DNA of 64,000 bases from Leishmania mexicana MHOM/GT/2001/U1103 (taxonomy: Eukaryota > Euglenozoa > Kinetoplastea > Trypanosomatida > Trypanosomatidae), in NCBI RefSeq assembly GCF_000234665.1, contig NC_018338.1, positions 970,084 through 1,034,083 on the forward strand, given 5' to 3'. The position numbers and the translations under genes are program-made. Positions 51,192-62,009 of this stretch are shown here, piece after piece. How positions within the stretch are numbered: the stretch's first letter is position 1; every line of letters starts with the position of its first letter. The notes beneath the pieces are model-generated. The model was given only the letters and a program-made list of their open reading frames with translations. It did not search any database and was not told the origin of the DNA.

Positions 51192-52454
51192 TTACTGTGA
51201 GGGACCTGAAAGAGAGGAGTGGTCGTACTGTGCTTTGATCATCTTGGCGATGGTCTGCAGCTGAATGATGGAGGTACCTTCGTAGATGGCGCCGATCTTG
51301 GCATCGCGGTAGAAACGCTCCAGACCGAAGTCCTTCATGAAGCCGACGCCGCCAGCCCACTCCACTGCACGGCTAGCCGTTTTCTCGGCCACCACGGAGG
51401 CGAAGTACTTGGCCATCGCCGCGTCCTGGATGAACGCCTCGTTGTTCTGTTTCTTGCGAGACGCATTGTAGACCATGAGCCGAGCGGCGTGTAGCTCCAT
51501 GGCGCACTCGGCGTATTGCATCTGCATACCCTGGAAATCGCCGATGAACTTCCCAAACTGCTTGCGCTGAAAGAGGTAGGGCATGACGATGTCTAGGGAG
51601 CCCTGAGCAATACCGACCATCTGCGCACCGATGCCGATGCGTCCCTCGTTGAGGATGTTGATAGCAATCTTGTAGCCCTTGCCGACCTCTCCAATGACGT
51701 TCTCCTCCGACACCTCCACGTTTTCAAATCGGAGCTCGGCCGTCGAGCTAGCCCGAATACCTAGTTTGTTCTCCGTCCGCACCACAGAGACTCCTGGGGT
51801 CTCAGAAGAGTCCACTACGAAGCAGGTGATTCCCTTGTAACCCTTCGATGGGTCCGCCGTTGCCATGACAAGGAAGATGCCTGCCCACCCGCCGTTCGTG
51901 ATGTACAGCTTCGAGCCGTTGATGACCCACTTCGAGCCCTTCTTCTCCGCCTTCGTATTCAGCGCAAAGGCGTCGCTGCCGCTGCCCGCCTCGGTGAGGC
52001 AGAAGCAGCCTACCGTGTCCTTGGCGAGCTTCGGCAGGTACTTCCGGCGCTGCGCGTCGTTCGCGAAGTTGAAGAAGATGTTGTTGACCAGCGTGTTCTG
52101 TACGTCCACCGTTACCGACAGGGCAGGGTCGTGACGCGCCAGCTCCTCGATAGCGAGAATGCTGGAAAAGAAGCTCATGCCGCCACCCTCGAGGTCGGCG
52201 GGGGTCTCAATCCCCATGAGCCCAGCAGCGAAGGCCTCCTTAAGCACAACAGGGTCCATCTTCCCCTCTTCGTCCATCTGGCGAGACCTCGGCACCACGT
52301 GTGTAAGGCTAAAGGCGCGTACCGTCTCGACAAGCATTTTTTCATCACCGGTGAGGTAGGTGACCGGGTTCGGCGGCGCCTCACCGGCGACCGCCGCGCT
52401 AGAGAGCGCCACGGCAGTGCGCCGCATCAACGATTTGCACCCGAAGCGGAGCAT
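51192..52454 (-). CDS. Mitochondrial short/branched-chain acyl-CoA dehydrogenase (ACADSB-like)
   Basis: This FAD enzyme makes the first double bond in degradation of short branched acyl-CoAs, such as 2-methylbutyryl-CoA from isoleucine. The 420-residue product begins MLRFGCKSLMRRTAVALSSA, a good mitochondrial targeting peptide. All family landmarks are present: GLMGIETP at 78-85, the FAD/substrate signature CFCLTEAGSGSDAFAL (150-165), NKLGIRASST (229-238), LNEGRIGIGAQMVGIAQG (268-285), and EWAGGVGFMKDFGLERFYRD (365-384). Glu392 in IYEGTSIIQ is at the place of the catalytic base. The text is closer to human ACADSB than to other ACADs, though the exact substrate cannot be read from sequence. 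The Met at 52454 fits the targeting peptide and an acceptor 27 bases upstream. Confidence 0.93.
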   Translation of the reverse strand: MLRFGCKSLMRRTAVALSSAAVAGEAPPNPVTYLTGDEKMLVETVRAFSLTHVVPRSRQMDEEGKMDPVVLKEAFAAGLMGIETPADLEGGGMSFFSSILAIEELARHDPALSVTVDVQNTLVNNIFFNFANDAQRRKYLPKLAKDTVGCFCLTEAGSGSDAFALNTKAEKKGSKWVINGSKLYITNGGWAGIFLVMATADPSKGYKGITCFVVDSSETPGVSVVRTENKLGIRASSTAELRFENVEVSEENVIGEVGKGYKIAINILNEGRIGIGAQMVGIAQGSLDIVMPYLFQRKQFGKFIGDFQGMQMQYAECAMELHAARLMVYNASRKKQNNEAFIQDAAMAKYFASVVAEKTASRAVEWAGGVGFMKDFGLERFYRDAKIGAIYEGTSIIQLQTIAKMIKAQYDHSSLSGPSQ

Positions 52455-52480
52455 TGGAAGGCTGACTTGGGGACGTGTCC

Positions 52481-52504
52481 CTGTATTGGTAGAGGAAAGA
52501 CAGG
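52481..52504 (-). promoter_or_regulatory. Candidate spliced-leader acceptor for acyl-CoA dehydrogenase gene
   Basis: On the - strand CCTGTCTTTCCTCTACC is followed by AG at 52481-52482, 27 bases before the Met at 52454. A longer C/T-rich and CCA-repeat stretch lies just upstream. Confidence 0.5.
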
Positions 52505-52512
52505 AGGGTGTG

Positions 52513-52533
52513 TGGTGGTGGTGGTGGTGGTGG
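52513..52533 (+). repeat. (GGT)n trinucleotide repeat
   Basis: About seven GGT units on the + strand (ACC/CCA on the transcribed strand) lie just upstream of the acyl-CoA dehydrogenase acceptor. In the open frame upstream of the gene it would encode a His run, but this is very likely untranslated. Confidence 0.8.
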
Positions 52534-53299
52534 AGAGCGATGTAAAGAGAGGAAGAGAAGCAGTCGACAAGACGCACAAGCAACAGTGAAAGAGCCGCGT
52601 GTGTGACAGAGGTGAATGGGAGGGCTCTCTCTCGCTGGTTATTTCACGACGTGCTTTGATTGATGCTTCTGTGTGTGTGTGTGGTGTGTGGTGTGTGGTG
52701 GGTGGTGGGTGCCAAGAACGAGAAGAAGGAGAGAGAATAGCACAGCCTAATGACTAGGGTGCAGCACACACGACGAGGAGAGGAGGAGGTGAGGGTAGCA
52801 CGAAACACGGCATGAGAATAAAGGTTGCAATAAGTGCACCAAAAAGAATGTGAAGCGTGAAGAGACCGTGTTGGTGGTGCCGTTGCAGAGCACGTGATAG
52901 CATGTGCAAACATGACCGGCACACACACACACACATACACAAGGCAGGTGCAGCACAAGGACATAATAAGGTACAAGGCGCGTCCCCAACAGTTCCAGTA
53001 CCCCCCTCCCTTCTGACTTCGCGCAGCTACGTGCCTTACCGCCTCTTCTTGCTCACGCCATACTCGAGAAGGAGCATGCTGAATGTCGACGGAAAGTCGT
53101 GGCCAAGGGATGCGACGACTTACCTTGACCCCACGCTAGGAGTGGGGAGAAGAGAGGAGCCGTCTTTGCTTCACAGGACAGTTTTGTGCGTGTGAACGTA
53201 TGTGTTCACTTCTAACGGGGTGCCTCTTCCTTTGGACGATTTGAGGGGGAGGGAGGGGGGTCATCAGCGCACTGTGCACAGCGGGCAACGGGCGTCTAC

Positions 53300-55200
53300 A
53301 GCAGCAGGGATAAGGATTTAAAAAATAACCAGACGAACTCAAGGAGCAAGTAAGAAGAGGGATGGGGGGCAGTGAGCGCAGGGGTGATGGACAACGTGGA
53401 GGCTAGCACAATGGCGAGAACTGGCAACAACACAAAGTCAATTAGAGGCGTCACAACCACGTTGGCAAGGCGGAAAAGGGAGGCGGTGAGAATGAAGCCA
53501 AAAAAAATGGCAAAACGTACTTGAGAGCGGCAGTGCACTAGTAAATCATGACAGATGCACGCCGCGTCGTCCACTTCTCTCCACCTTCCACAGGCCTTCT
53601 CTCTGTCCACGGCTTCCCATGACTGTATAGCGCAGTTGACTCGCACCAGCACAGGACTGCACGCTTGCAGAAGCAGCTGCCACACAAGACGAGAGAGAAG
53701 CTCGCGCCCCAACAAAAGAAAAAAAAAGGTTCCAAGCTCTCTAGCTGCGCCTCTACAACGTTGCCTCCGAGCACATCACGACGGCGGCGTGTACGGTTGT
53801 TTGCGAGTCCTGTGGCAAACTGGCCCATCTCCTGCGCTACAGATGAGTCCTAAGACTCGGAGGTGAGAGAGGACGGCGGGCTTGTACCGCCCAAGGGCTG
53901 GACTGAGCATTCACAGCACTTGTTTTCGGTCCTCGATGGGCTGATCTTCGAGAGGATACCGTGCATCTCTGCAGTCACAATCTCCACAATGTGTGTGATG
54001 TGACGCACGACACCGAGCGTGATGCCCGAGGTACCCGTCACGGAGGTGAAGGCGGAGATGGCGGGGTTTGCACGGTCAGAGAGCACCAGACGGCAGCAGC
54101 CGAGCACGAAGCTGGTCACGTGGAAGTGCGACAGTTCAATACAGGGTGAAAACTACACAGCACACACGGGCATTCCAGTGAGCGTTACGATCAGCAGCGG
54201 GGAGAGCCATGGACGGTGCGCGTCGGCATAAGCAGCAAGAGAAGCTGGCTCACCGACATCGCGAAACACCACGACCCTGAAGGCGTAGCTGACGACGGAG
54301 ATCGGCAGCGGTGCGGAAGGCAAGAGAACGTACGAGTATGGCATTTTTATTCATGCTCGCCAAGTGCATTGCCGAGCACATGATGAAGACCAGCAGAGGG
54401 TTGGGGTCTGCGACGATGACACGCAGCGAAAGGTAGAGTTTCGACTCGCTCGCCTTGTTCCTTTTCTCACGCAGCTGGCTCTCTTGTGCACGCCCCTCCC
54501 GCATCTCGACCATCGGATGCGGCGGCGGCGGCGAAAACAGCACCAGAAACAGAGCGACTCCAGTGACGGCGAATGGTCAAGAGACAAGAGGTAGTCCTTG
54601 AGACAAGCCAATTGACCAGAGCGCACAAAACGATAACTGCCAAGTTCCACACACGGAAGCCGCCGCTGAGGTAGCCGTACATCCGCACAAGCGCCGCGTC
54701 GCGCACTACATCGAAGAGGTACGCTAGGAAGATTGTGACTGGGGTGGCAGGGGTGCCTGAGCGTGCAAAGCGCAGTGAGAGCCGTTCTCGTGGGTCGCCA
54801 ATGAGAAGGGTGATGTGACACATAAAGCACTGTCATGCACACGCGCGCCTCGGCGCTAAGAGACGGACCAAGTCGAAAAAGAGGCCGCCCATCAACAAAG
54901 ACGGTGCCGCTGCTCATGGGACGTCCCAGTTACGATGGGCCATGCGCCGTGTCCATGTCGCGCGTCATACGTCCACTGCACAACTGCAAGATATATGTAG
55001 TCGCTCCCCGCGGCGTCCCCCCCCCAATGCGCGTGAATGCGAGAAACACAGCGCCCGGTGTCGCGGCGATGGAAGTCCCCCTCAACATACGAAGATCATT
55101 CAAGGGGTGCAGAAAAGGGTGAGAGCTTGCCAAATGCGAGGGCGAGTGTTCGCATAAGAGAAGAAAAGCCTCGGTCGACACGCAGAGCAGATACACTATA
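53300..55200 (-). pseudogene. Probable decayed multi-pass membrane protein gene
   Basis: Hydrophobic, non-repetitive protein segments follow each other along the - strand but jump between frames. In order they include ATPGAVFLAFTRIGGGTPRG near 55050, SLLMGGLFFDLVRLLAP near 54880, TPVTIFLAYLFDVVRDAALV and RVWNLAVIVLCALVNWLVS near 54620-54760. LYLSLRVIVADPNPLLVFIM follows near 54400, LPISVVSYAFRVVVF near 54300, SGITLGVVRHITHIVEIV near 53990 and VRFAIFFGFILTASLFRLAN near 53480. Each reading frame is broken by stops, so at least several frameshifts are needed to link them. Such a spread of membrane-like segments is not seen in the other gaps. The family is not recognised; a transporter-like protein of perhaps 600 residues is implied. 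Edges are approximate. Chance hydrophobicity of T-rich DNA is the main alternative. Confidence 0.4.
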
Positions 55201-56258
55201 CAGATGAAGAGCTGCGTTCCGACTAGGTCACCCTTACGTGCCGATAGTGACGGTCGTCACCAACGAGGAGTCTGCCTGTGTTTCTGTGTTTTTTTTTTGC
55301 GCGTCGGTGTTGTGAAGGCGATGCGCTTGACGAGCTTACATGGTGATGCGGAGATCTATGGAGACGTCCTTGCACTAGCGTGCAGTGCCGCAGTTTCAGT
55401 AGAGGGACAAACAACAACGCAGAAAGAGGGGAGCGATTCGATGGGGGGTGGGGGACCAGAAAAGACAAAGGCACCAGCACAGCAGCTGCTTCGTACACAC
55501 GGCCCGTAGAGGGCGGGTGGGAGAACGGGGAAGGGGGCCTACCTGCAGCACTGAAGTTGATGATTCGCTCTTCCTCTTTGTTTTCTTTTCTTTTTCGACC
55601 GTGCGCATGCGTATATGCGTGAAGATACGGAGCTCATGAGGTTGCTTCAGGTGATCCAATGCGTTGTGGTTGCGCACTGCTGTGCTCCGTCAGCATCCAC
55701 GCGCGGGTGCGTGAGAGCCACCAACCACGAACGGGACAGGAGTGGTAGAAATACAGTTGTACGGCAAAACGCAGAGAACCGCGTTGGGGCTGCGAGAGTC
55801 GAGAGGGAAAGGGCCGAAAGAGGTAACGAAATGTGTCTCCTTGTAAGCTGAGATTGCCGCGCATGCTCGCCGCAGTTTCTATGTTGTTGTCCGTCCTGCA
55901 CCTCGAGCACTGGACGGGACGACAGCATCCATGTTTCATGTGCGAAAAACTATGCGGTGGGACTCACCTATTTAGAAGCAACTCCACCATGTGCGGTCCT
56001 TACATGCTTTCGGTTACGATGCCGGGGCAAGTGTCCCTCACGTAACAAAGAAGCAAAGAGGGGATGACAGCATCGGGCACCGCGGCGCACGCACACATTC
56101 AACCAAACGGGCGCCATCTTACCCATTCAGATGCACCGCCAAAGGAGACATGCAACAGGCATGAGAGGACGAAATCGGTGGCAGGTGAAACAGCTGGAAG
56201 AATCCGCTCCATCGAGGAAGCCGAAAGTTATGCCAAAACGGATGGGAAAAAAAGTGTC

Positions 56259-56280
56259 GGGGAGGGGGAGGGGGAGGGGG
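56259..56280 (+). repeat. G-rich repeat (GGGGGA)n
   Basis: Four runs of four or five G separated by single A lie on the + strand between the decayed gene and galactokinase. It could form a G-quadruplex in DNA. Confidence 0.8.
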
Positions 56281-57715
56281 CATTGCCTGAGGTGCTGTGG
56301 CGCAGACAAAAAAAAGAGCAAAACAAGTCATGAACGGAACAACATCCGACAATAGAGGGACACAGAAAAATGAGCTGAGGGTTTTTTAAGTGGGAAGGCG
56401 CACGAGACTTCCGTCTATCTTGGCGGTGGAGTCTCAGCAAAGAATAGACACCAAGGGGCGAGTGGGGACATGGAGTGAGCCAGTACACCCATAGACCGGA
56501 GGACGCAGATACGAAAGTGAAGACACATCACGCAGACTCGCACGTGTCCCCGCGCTCATGGCACGCCTCTCTTACCTCCCTTCTTCGCTTCGACCAAGCC
56601 GCACACTTTTTCATGCCGAAAAGATGCTCGAAAACAAGGAAAAGGGGAGGGGAGGGGTGGGGGACGGGAAGCATCTGGCACGTCATGACTGTAAACTCGT
56701 TCGTTTGTCTTCTGAGACCATAATCTTTGGCTGCGGAAAACAAAAGAGAAACGGAACGACAAAGGGAAAAAAATAAAACAGCGAAAACAAAAACCAAAAG
56801 CCGAGGCGTACAGACATGCAGCGGAGATGGAAACCTAGACGAACAAGGAAATGACCCTGACTATCAAACATACGGGATAAAACATAGAATCTAACAATAA
56901 CGTTTTCTGTTGCCGTTTTTTTTTATGTGTGTGTGTTCCGGCGAAGGGAGAAGAGAAGAAGGAGTTATCTGTTGGGAAGCCGTTTTTTTTTAATTAGCGG
57001 TTGCAGAGCAAGTACGCGAAGTGGATGCTCTGCGCTACATCACGCGTCAGGCACAACAGCGCTGTCGAGTTGAGATGAAACCGAGAACAAGAAACAAGGG
57101 ACCAAGTCGCAACTGCATCCCCCCGAAAAAAGAAAAAAAGGAGAAAAAAGAGTAGCGATACACTAACCAGCAGAGGAGAAGAACCCGTCGACTGCACATT
57201 ATTGCACACTTCCAAGCAAGGCAGAGCCCCACGGTGAGGAGGTGAGGTGAAAGGAGAGGACTGGGCAAAAAAGAAAATGGAAACACCATGAAGATATACA
57301 ATGCGACAACGCTAAAAAAAAGAGCCCACAAACGGTGAAAGAGAACATGAAAGGGGGACAAAGCGAGCGACAACGAGAACGACAACAGCGAGGACCACCA
57401 CTACTACCACAACCACCACACACGCTTGTGGGAGAGTGCAAAGAACGGATGTGCAGTATCCGTTTGTTTCTCTTTACTTTTTTTTCGCGCGTCAGACTCG
57501 CCGCGGGCGCACACGAAACTCCATCTTCTCTCGCGTCCCCCTCCTCTTCTCTTCGCTGTCATCAGTGCTAGGCAATGTGCGATAAGATGGAAAAAGTTAT
57601 AACATGTAAGAGGGAGATCGCCGAATCTTTTTTTTTCACGGCAGTGAGACACGCGCAGATCCACGGAGGAGCATCAGGTGACAGGGGGATGGTCACAATC
57701 ATGGGACAGAGTGCT

Positions 57716-59146
57716 TCAGAGCTTACTGCCAGCATCGCTCATATTCTTTCCCTCCAACGAAACGACGAAGCCGCCGCTGCCGGCGCGCTTCACCTTGTAG
57801 CCAGAGTTCTCGATATTGAAGCGGGCCCTGAAATGCTTGCGAACGTGCGCCAAGACCCGGTCCTCAGCGCTGCGGCGGAGCAGCATAATGATGCAGCCCC
57901 CAAAGCCACCACCCATCATACGACCACCGGCGACGTCTTTATCCTTGTTGATGAGCTCGTGGATGTAGTCGAGCTCGGGGGTGGTGATCTTCATGAGGTC
58001 GCGCATACCCACGTGACCGGCGTTCAAAATGTCGCCGGCCTTTTTGACACGCTCCTCACGTGACAACGGCAACGTCGGGTCGTTCAACTTGCGGAACTCC
58101 AACGTGCGCAGCTGCTCCATGATCTGGTAGCTGCCGCGCTCAAACTCTCCGGGTGTCATGAGAGGCTTGAACTCCGCCATGAACTTTTGCACGTCACCGT
58201 CGAAGCCGTACTGCTCTGGGTTGCGCACCATCAGGGAGAAGGAGTACGGCTTGCCACGGTAACGGTGCTCAGCGATTTTCTTCTGCGAGTTCTCCTGATC
58301 GATGCGAACCGAGTTGTACATCTGAGCCGTTCCACCGAGCAGGTCGTGCTTGATCATCGAGTCAATCAGCATCCACGAGTACTCGCCGTGGCCCAGGAGA
58401 GGTGTCATGTCGATGGGCTCGAAGGTGAGGTGCTTGCAATCCAGGAACATAAACTTGTCTGCCTCCGCGAAGGCAGAGATGAACTGATCCATGATGCCGA
58501 CATTCACGCCGCAGTATTCCGTCTCGATAAGGCGCGCCTCCTTGGCCAGTTCCATCAGATCTTCCTTGGGCATCGACGGTACAATAGCATAGCGGCGGCC
58601 GCTCGAGGTGGGACAACCCTTGTAGCTCTTCGTGACAACAGCGTTGATAGCGTGAATGAGCGCGACGCCGAAGGCAGCCGATGCACTCATGCCGGCACCC
58701 ATGGCGAGGGTGCCGTGCACTACCATGCATACCCCGTTGAGGGACGCGTCCTCAATGGCAACGCCGAGGTGGTTGAGTCGCAGCGTCATTGCACCACGCA
58801 CAAAAGTTGTCCACGCCTTGTTATGCACAGACCCGCCAAGGTGGTCTATGTCGAAGTGCTCCTTCGTGTACGTTGCGTAGAAGCGAACCTTCGGCTTCGC
58901 TTCCTTCTGGAAGTGCTTCACGCGCCCCACAAGGATGTGTGTGCCCTCCAGCACCGCCGCCGGGCAAGTCCACCCCTCCATGTAGTCGACGTGCTCACCA
59001 ATCAGGTTTACGCGGCCAGGAGAGAAGGTAAAGACTAGCCACTCGACATCCGCGTCATTCTCGACCTTGAACTCCTCGCAGAAAATGTGCGTCAACGTTG
59101 CCAGCGTGCTGTCAAGCCGCTCGTCCGGGTAGCTCTCCGCGGGCAT
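57716..59146 (-). CDS. Galactokinase with glycosomal targeting signal (SKL)
   Basis: Galactokinase phosphorylates galactose at C1 for the Leloir salvage route. The 476-residue product belongs to the GHMP kinase family. It has the sugar-binding signature PGRVNLIGEHVDYMEG (43-58; most galactokinases have EHTDY) and the ATP-binding loop GAGMSASAAF (150-159, usually GLSSSAA). YCGVNVGIMDQF has the catalytic Asp220, and the C-terminal motif GGRMMGGGFGGCIIML is present. The last three residues are SKL, a type 1 peroxisomal signal, so the protein should enter glycosomes, where trypanosomatids keep many sugar kinases. It is longer than typical enzymes (about 390-420) by scattered inserts. A related sugar such as arabinose cannot be excluded as substrate. 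The Met at 59146 is supported by an acceptor 64 bases upstream; the frame is open to 59371. Confidence 0.92.
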   Translation of the reverse strand: MPAESYPDERLDSTLATLTHIFCEEFKVENDADVEWLVFTFSPGRVNLIGEHVDYMEGWTCPAAVLEGTHILVGRVKHFQKEAKPKVRFYATYTKEHFDIDHLGGSVHNKAWTTFVRGAMTLRLNHLGVAIEDASLNGVCMVVHGTLAMGAGMSASAAFGVALIHAINAVVTKSYKGCPTSSGRRYAIVPSMPKEDLMELAKEARLIETEYCGVNVGIMDQFISAFAEADKFMFLDCKHLTFEPIDMTPLLGHGEYSWMLIDSMIKHDLLGGTAQMYNSVRIDQENSQKKIAEHRYRGKPYSFSLMVRNPEQYGFDGDVQKFMAEFKPLMTPGEFERGSYQIMEQLRTLEFRKLNDPTLPLSREERVKKAGDILNAGHVGMRDLMKITTPELDYIHELINKDKDVAGGRMMGGGFGGCIIMLLRRSAEDRVLAHVRKHFRARFNIENSGYKVKRAGSGGFVVSLEGKNMSDAGSKL

Positions 59147-60233
59147 GGCTGCGTGAGATCCGGAGAGGAAGTTACGGTATAATAGAGTTGGTGTGCGAAA
59201 CCTAGTGTGCTGAGGAGCGCAGCGGTAATGCGAGACAACAGAACCAACAAGAACAAAAAAAAGGCCAAAGGACGAAGTGAATGCGAGCAAGATGCGCGTG
59301 TTTGAGTCGTACGCACGAGAAGAAGAACAGAGAGAGAAAAGGCGGAGGGACAATGGTGACCTTGCCGTCAAAGTTCTGACAGATTACCTTGTGATTGCGT
59401 AGGGGTGTGTTTGTGCGTGTGTAGTGGTACGGAGAGCTGAAGGAGCGGTGTGACAGGGCAGCCAACAACTAAGAACGCGAACGAAAAAAAGAAATACTTG
59501 CCGAGCATTATGGAGAAGATGGGTAGAGGTAAGGCACGCGACAGCGCGAGAGAGTCCGACATCTCACGGCGGTACATGTGGTGAGAGTAGAGAGACTCCC
59601 CCTCCTTTTCCCTTGCTTTCCACGCTGTGTGCCAGCGTGTGGATGTGTGCTTGTGTGTCCTCCCTCAGTAGCCTGTTGCCTTGCAGCACTGCAAGTGTCT
59701 CAGAAAGAGAGGCCATACACCAACTCATGCACCCAACAAGTTTCACCCGTACCATGCTTCAGGGGTGCAAAGAGGCGTCGAAGGGCAGCCCATGCGACCC
59801 CGAGGATCACAAGTCGCACCACTCGCCTCTACACAAAAGGGAGCTCTTTCAGAACCACTCCCTGATGGTCCTTACGCATGGCACCGCCCATTCAGAGCAG
59901 GGAAACTATGTCACGCGCGCACGGCAGTAGCTGCATCTGATCGGTACCTTTGTTCTCGCTTCAGCGGTGTGTAGTGGCAACATGGCAGCCCACGCCTTTC
60001 TCTCGCAGTGGATGTAAAGAGATGTAAAGTGTAAAGCAAAAAGAGACTGCCATTTCAGTCGGCGCATGTGCCACGGCGGCTGCCGTTCCCGTTCTATGCT
60101 CACAGTCTATGGTGTGCGCGTGGGTTCATGCGTCATCCTCTTCTTCTGGGGATGCGCTTCGAGGCCCTGTGCGGCTTGACAAACTATGCTGCGAACCGCA
60201 AGCCCAGAGAGATATTGCCTGTCCAGTGACATG
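59147..60233. other. Intergenic region, nothing convincing
   Basis: About 1.1 kb between two - strand genes. The part near 59146 holds the galactokinase acceptor. The frames at 59564-59930 have no domain. Presumed 3' UTR of the coiled-coil gene. Confidence 0.5.
59210..59264 (-). promoter_or_regulatory. Candidate spliced-leader acceptor for galactokinase gene
   Basis: On the - strand a T-rich tract with a run of eight T (about 59254-59262) and further C/T-rich text is followed by the first AG at 59210-59211, 64 bases before the Met at 59146. Confidence 0.55.
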
Positions 60234-62009
60234 TTATGGGGACGGCATCCTAGTGGCTGGAGCAGCAGGGGTGGAGCCCGCGCCGAGGTCCATCTTGACA
60301 CGGCGGAGTCCCTCCTTCAATGCGTCTATGAGCTGAGCGGCTCGCATTAGTTCCTTTGACTTGGTCTGATTCTCTTCCCTGCACTCCTGCAGTAGCTGCT
60401 GGGAATGATAGAGTTGCGTCGCAAGCTGAACCGCCTGCGCACGAGACAGCTCACCACAGGGGAAGCAGGCTCCGGCCAGCTCTCTGCCCGCAGCCCCCGA
60501 CACAAGCGCACAGTCTTTGATGTCGTGCACAGAGGCAGCATCCATCACCTCGAGTCGCTGACGCAGTCGCCGCACCTCGTCATTGGCGTCTGCTAGCTGT
60601 CGCTGCAAGGATAGGTTCCACTCGCGCAGCTGCACTGCCATGTCTTCGAGGTGTGCTGCGCGCTGGGCGTGAAGTCGCTCTTCGTCGCTGCGCACGGCGG
60701 CCAGCTGACGAGCCCCGTGCGTGTGCTGAAGGACCTCTTGCGAGAGCTGGGCTATACGCACGTCACGCTCCTGCAGCGCTTGAGTGTAGACGGCCCGCAC
60801 CTCCTCCTCTCGTTTCTGCAGCGCATCTTCCATTCGCTTTACGGCATCCTCATTGTCCTTCAGGAACTTCTCGATTCGAGCACTCTGCTCTCGATGCTGC
60901 TGCCCTAGCCGCTTCTTGAGCTGCTCATTCTCTGAAAGGAGTTCCTCACGCTGCTTCGAGTGCCGCGCTCGCTCCGTGGAGAGCTTTTCTTGTAGTGCGT
61001 GCAGCTGCTGGCGTAGCTCTTCCAGTGCGCCGTCCTGTTCTGAAGTAGAGAGGGCGGCAGCGGCGGGAGTCTGCTTTTCTCCAGTGTTTTGGCACGACAC
61101 CTCGCCTAGCAGTCTCGAAAGAAGGTGACGGTGTTGGTCAGCCTTCATGCGACGCATGCGCTCCTGCTGCAGCTGGCGCTGAAGCTCGTGCATTGCACCT
61201 TTGGCGTCGGTTGCAGGGCAGCACGCATCCAACTTCCAGCGAGAGGCCAAGTCCAGCAGCCCGTTCACCTCCTGTTTCGGGTTAGCGCGATTGCCATTGA
61301 TGACAGGGTCAGCGTTGTCCTGAACTTGGTGGACGCAGCCGATACCTGCGGTCCCTCCGTTCAACACCGGCTGCTGAGGATCCGGAAGGGCATGATTTGC
61401 GTCACCATTAATGGCTGCGGACTGCGCGGGTATAGGGGTGCAACACCCCTGGTGATGATGAGGGCTGTGGGCCCCGCTCGCGTCAGGCGAGCAGTGTGGC
61501 TGCTCCTGCTCGACGTCCACCATCTTCCTCAGTGCGAGCCGCGCAGTCGCCTCGTTTGAGAAGAGGGCTACCGTGCAAGAGGCACTAGTGGGAGAAGAGG
61601 AGGAGCCGGGCCTGCCGGGGCCGGCCGCACAAGCTACCGGGAGCGGCCTCGCAGCGGCAGCGTGGCCATTACCATTGCTGCTGCCACCTTCGTCTTGGGG
61701 TGCAAAGGTGTCCAGGCACACCAGCGGGCTATTCCGTACGGTGTCCATGAACTGCACATATGGTGTCGTGCCGAAAATTTGCTCATAGAGCGAGTGCCAC
61801 CGATGAAGGAAGGTGCGATTATCCAAGCTGCAAAGGGCACGACAGAGCACGCCGTAGGCCTCTCGATACGAGAAACTCGAAGACGTGGCGGTGACCACGT
61901 AGTAGTGCCGCAGTGCATCGTGCTGCGGCTCATCGGGGTGCACCTCATCGATGATAAAGTAGTAGATACACCCACGAGACTCCGCTGTGACAAGTTTGCC
62001 CAGCTCCAT
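60234..62009 (-). CDS. Hypothetical protein: N-terminal alpha/beta domain and long coiled coil
   Basis: The 591-residue product is not recognised. Residues 1-110 are well-ordered-looking text (CIYYFIIDEV, HYYVVTATSSSFSYREAYGV, LHRWHSLYEQIFGTTPYVQF). Their strand-helix order resembles a longin or small-adaptin fold, but only loosely. A low-complexity region rich in Ser, Gly, His and Pro follows. From about 270 to the end there is a long Gln/Glu/Arg/Leu-rich coiled coil (for example LEELRQQLHALQEKLSTERA). A longin-plus-coiled-coil protein could tether membranes, but this is speculation. The frame is open upstream to 62447, and that part includes a hydrophobic stretch; the Met at 62009 is preferred because ordered sequence begins there. 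Confidence 0.75.
   Translation of the reverse strand: MELGKLVTAESRGCIYYFIIDEVHPDEPQHDALRHYYVVTATSSSFSYREAYGVLCRALCSLDNRTFLHRWHSLYEQIFGTTPYVQFMDTVRNSPLVCLDTFAPQDEGGSSNGNGHAAAARPLPVACAAGPGRPGSSSSPTSASCTVALFSNEATARLALRKMVDVEQEQPHCSPDASGAHSPHHHQGCCTPIPAQSAAINGDANHALPDPQQPVLNGGTAGIGCVHQVQDNADPVINGNRANPKQEVNGLLDLASRWKLDACCPATDAKGAMHELQRQLQQERMRRMKADQHRHLLSRLLGEVSCQNTGEKQTPAAAALSTSEQDGALEELRQQLHALQEKLSTERARHSKQREELLSENEQLKKRLGQQHREQSARIEKFLKDNEDAVKRMEDALQKREEEVRAVYTQALQERDVRIAQLSQEVLQHTHGARQLAAVRSDEERLHAQRAAHLEDMAVQLREWNLSLQRQLADANDEVRRLRQRLEVMDAASVHDIKDCALVSGAAGRELAGACFPCGELSRAQAVQLATQLYHSQQLLQECREENQTKSKELMRAAQLIDALKEGLRRVKMDLGAGSTPAAPATRMPSP

Larger units (their letters stand above)
52455..57715. 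other. Very long gap (5.3 kb) containing a probable gene remnant
   Basis: The largest gap in the window, between two - strand metabolic genes. It holds the acyl-CoA dehydrogenase acceptor, a GGT repeat (52513-52533), the probable decayed membrane-protein gene at about 53300-55200 (listed separately) and a G-rich repeat at 56259-56280. The rest, especially 56300-57700, is A-rich on the + strand and holds no frame with a domain; it should include the galactokinase 3' UTR. Confidence 0.5.

Noticed and set aside
52513..52533. Run of seven His codons in the frame upstream of the acyl-CoA dehydrogenase
   Set aside because: It comes from the trinucleotide repeat upstream of a good splice acceptor; the mitochondrial targeting peptide starts later at 52454.
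58187..59038. + strand frame of 283 codons over galactokinase
   Set aside because: Antisense to a clear enzyme; a product of GC-rich codon bias.
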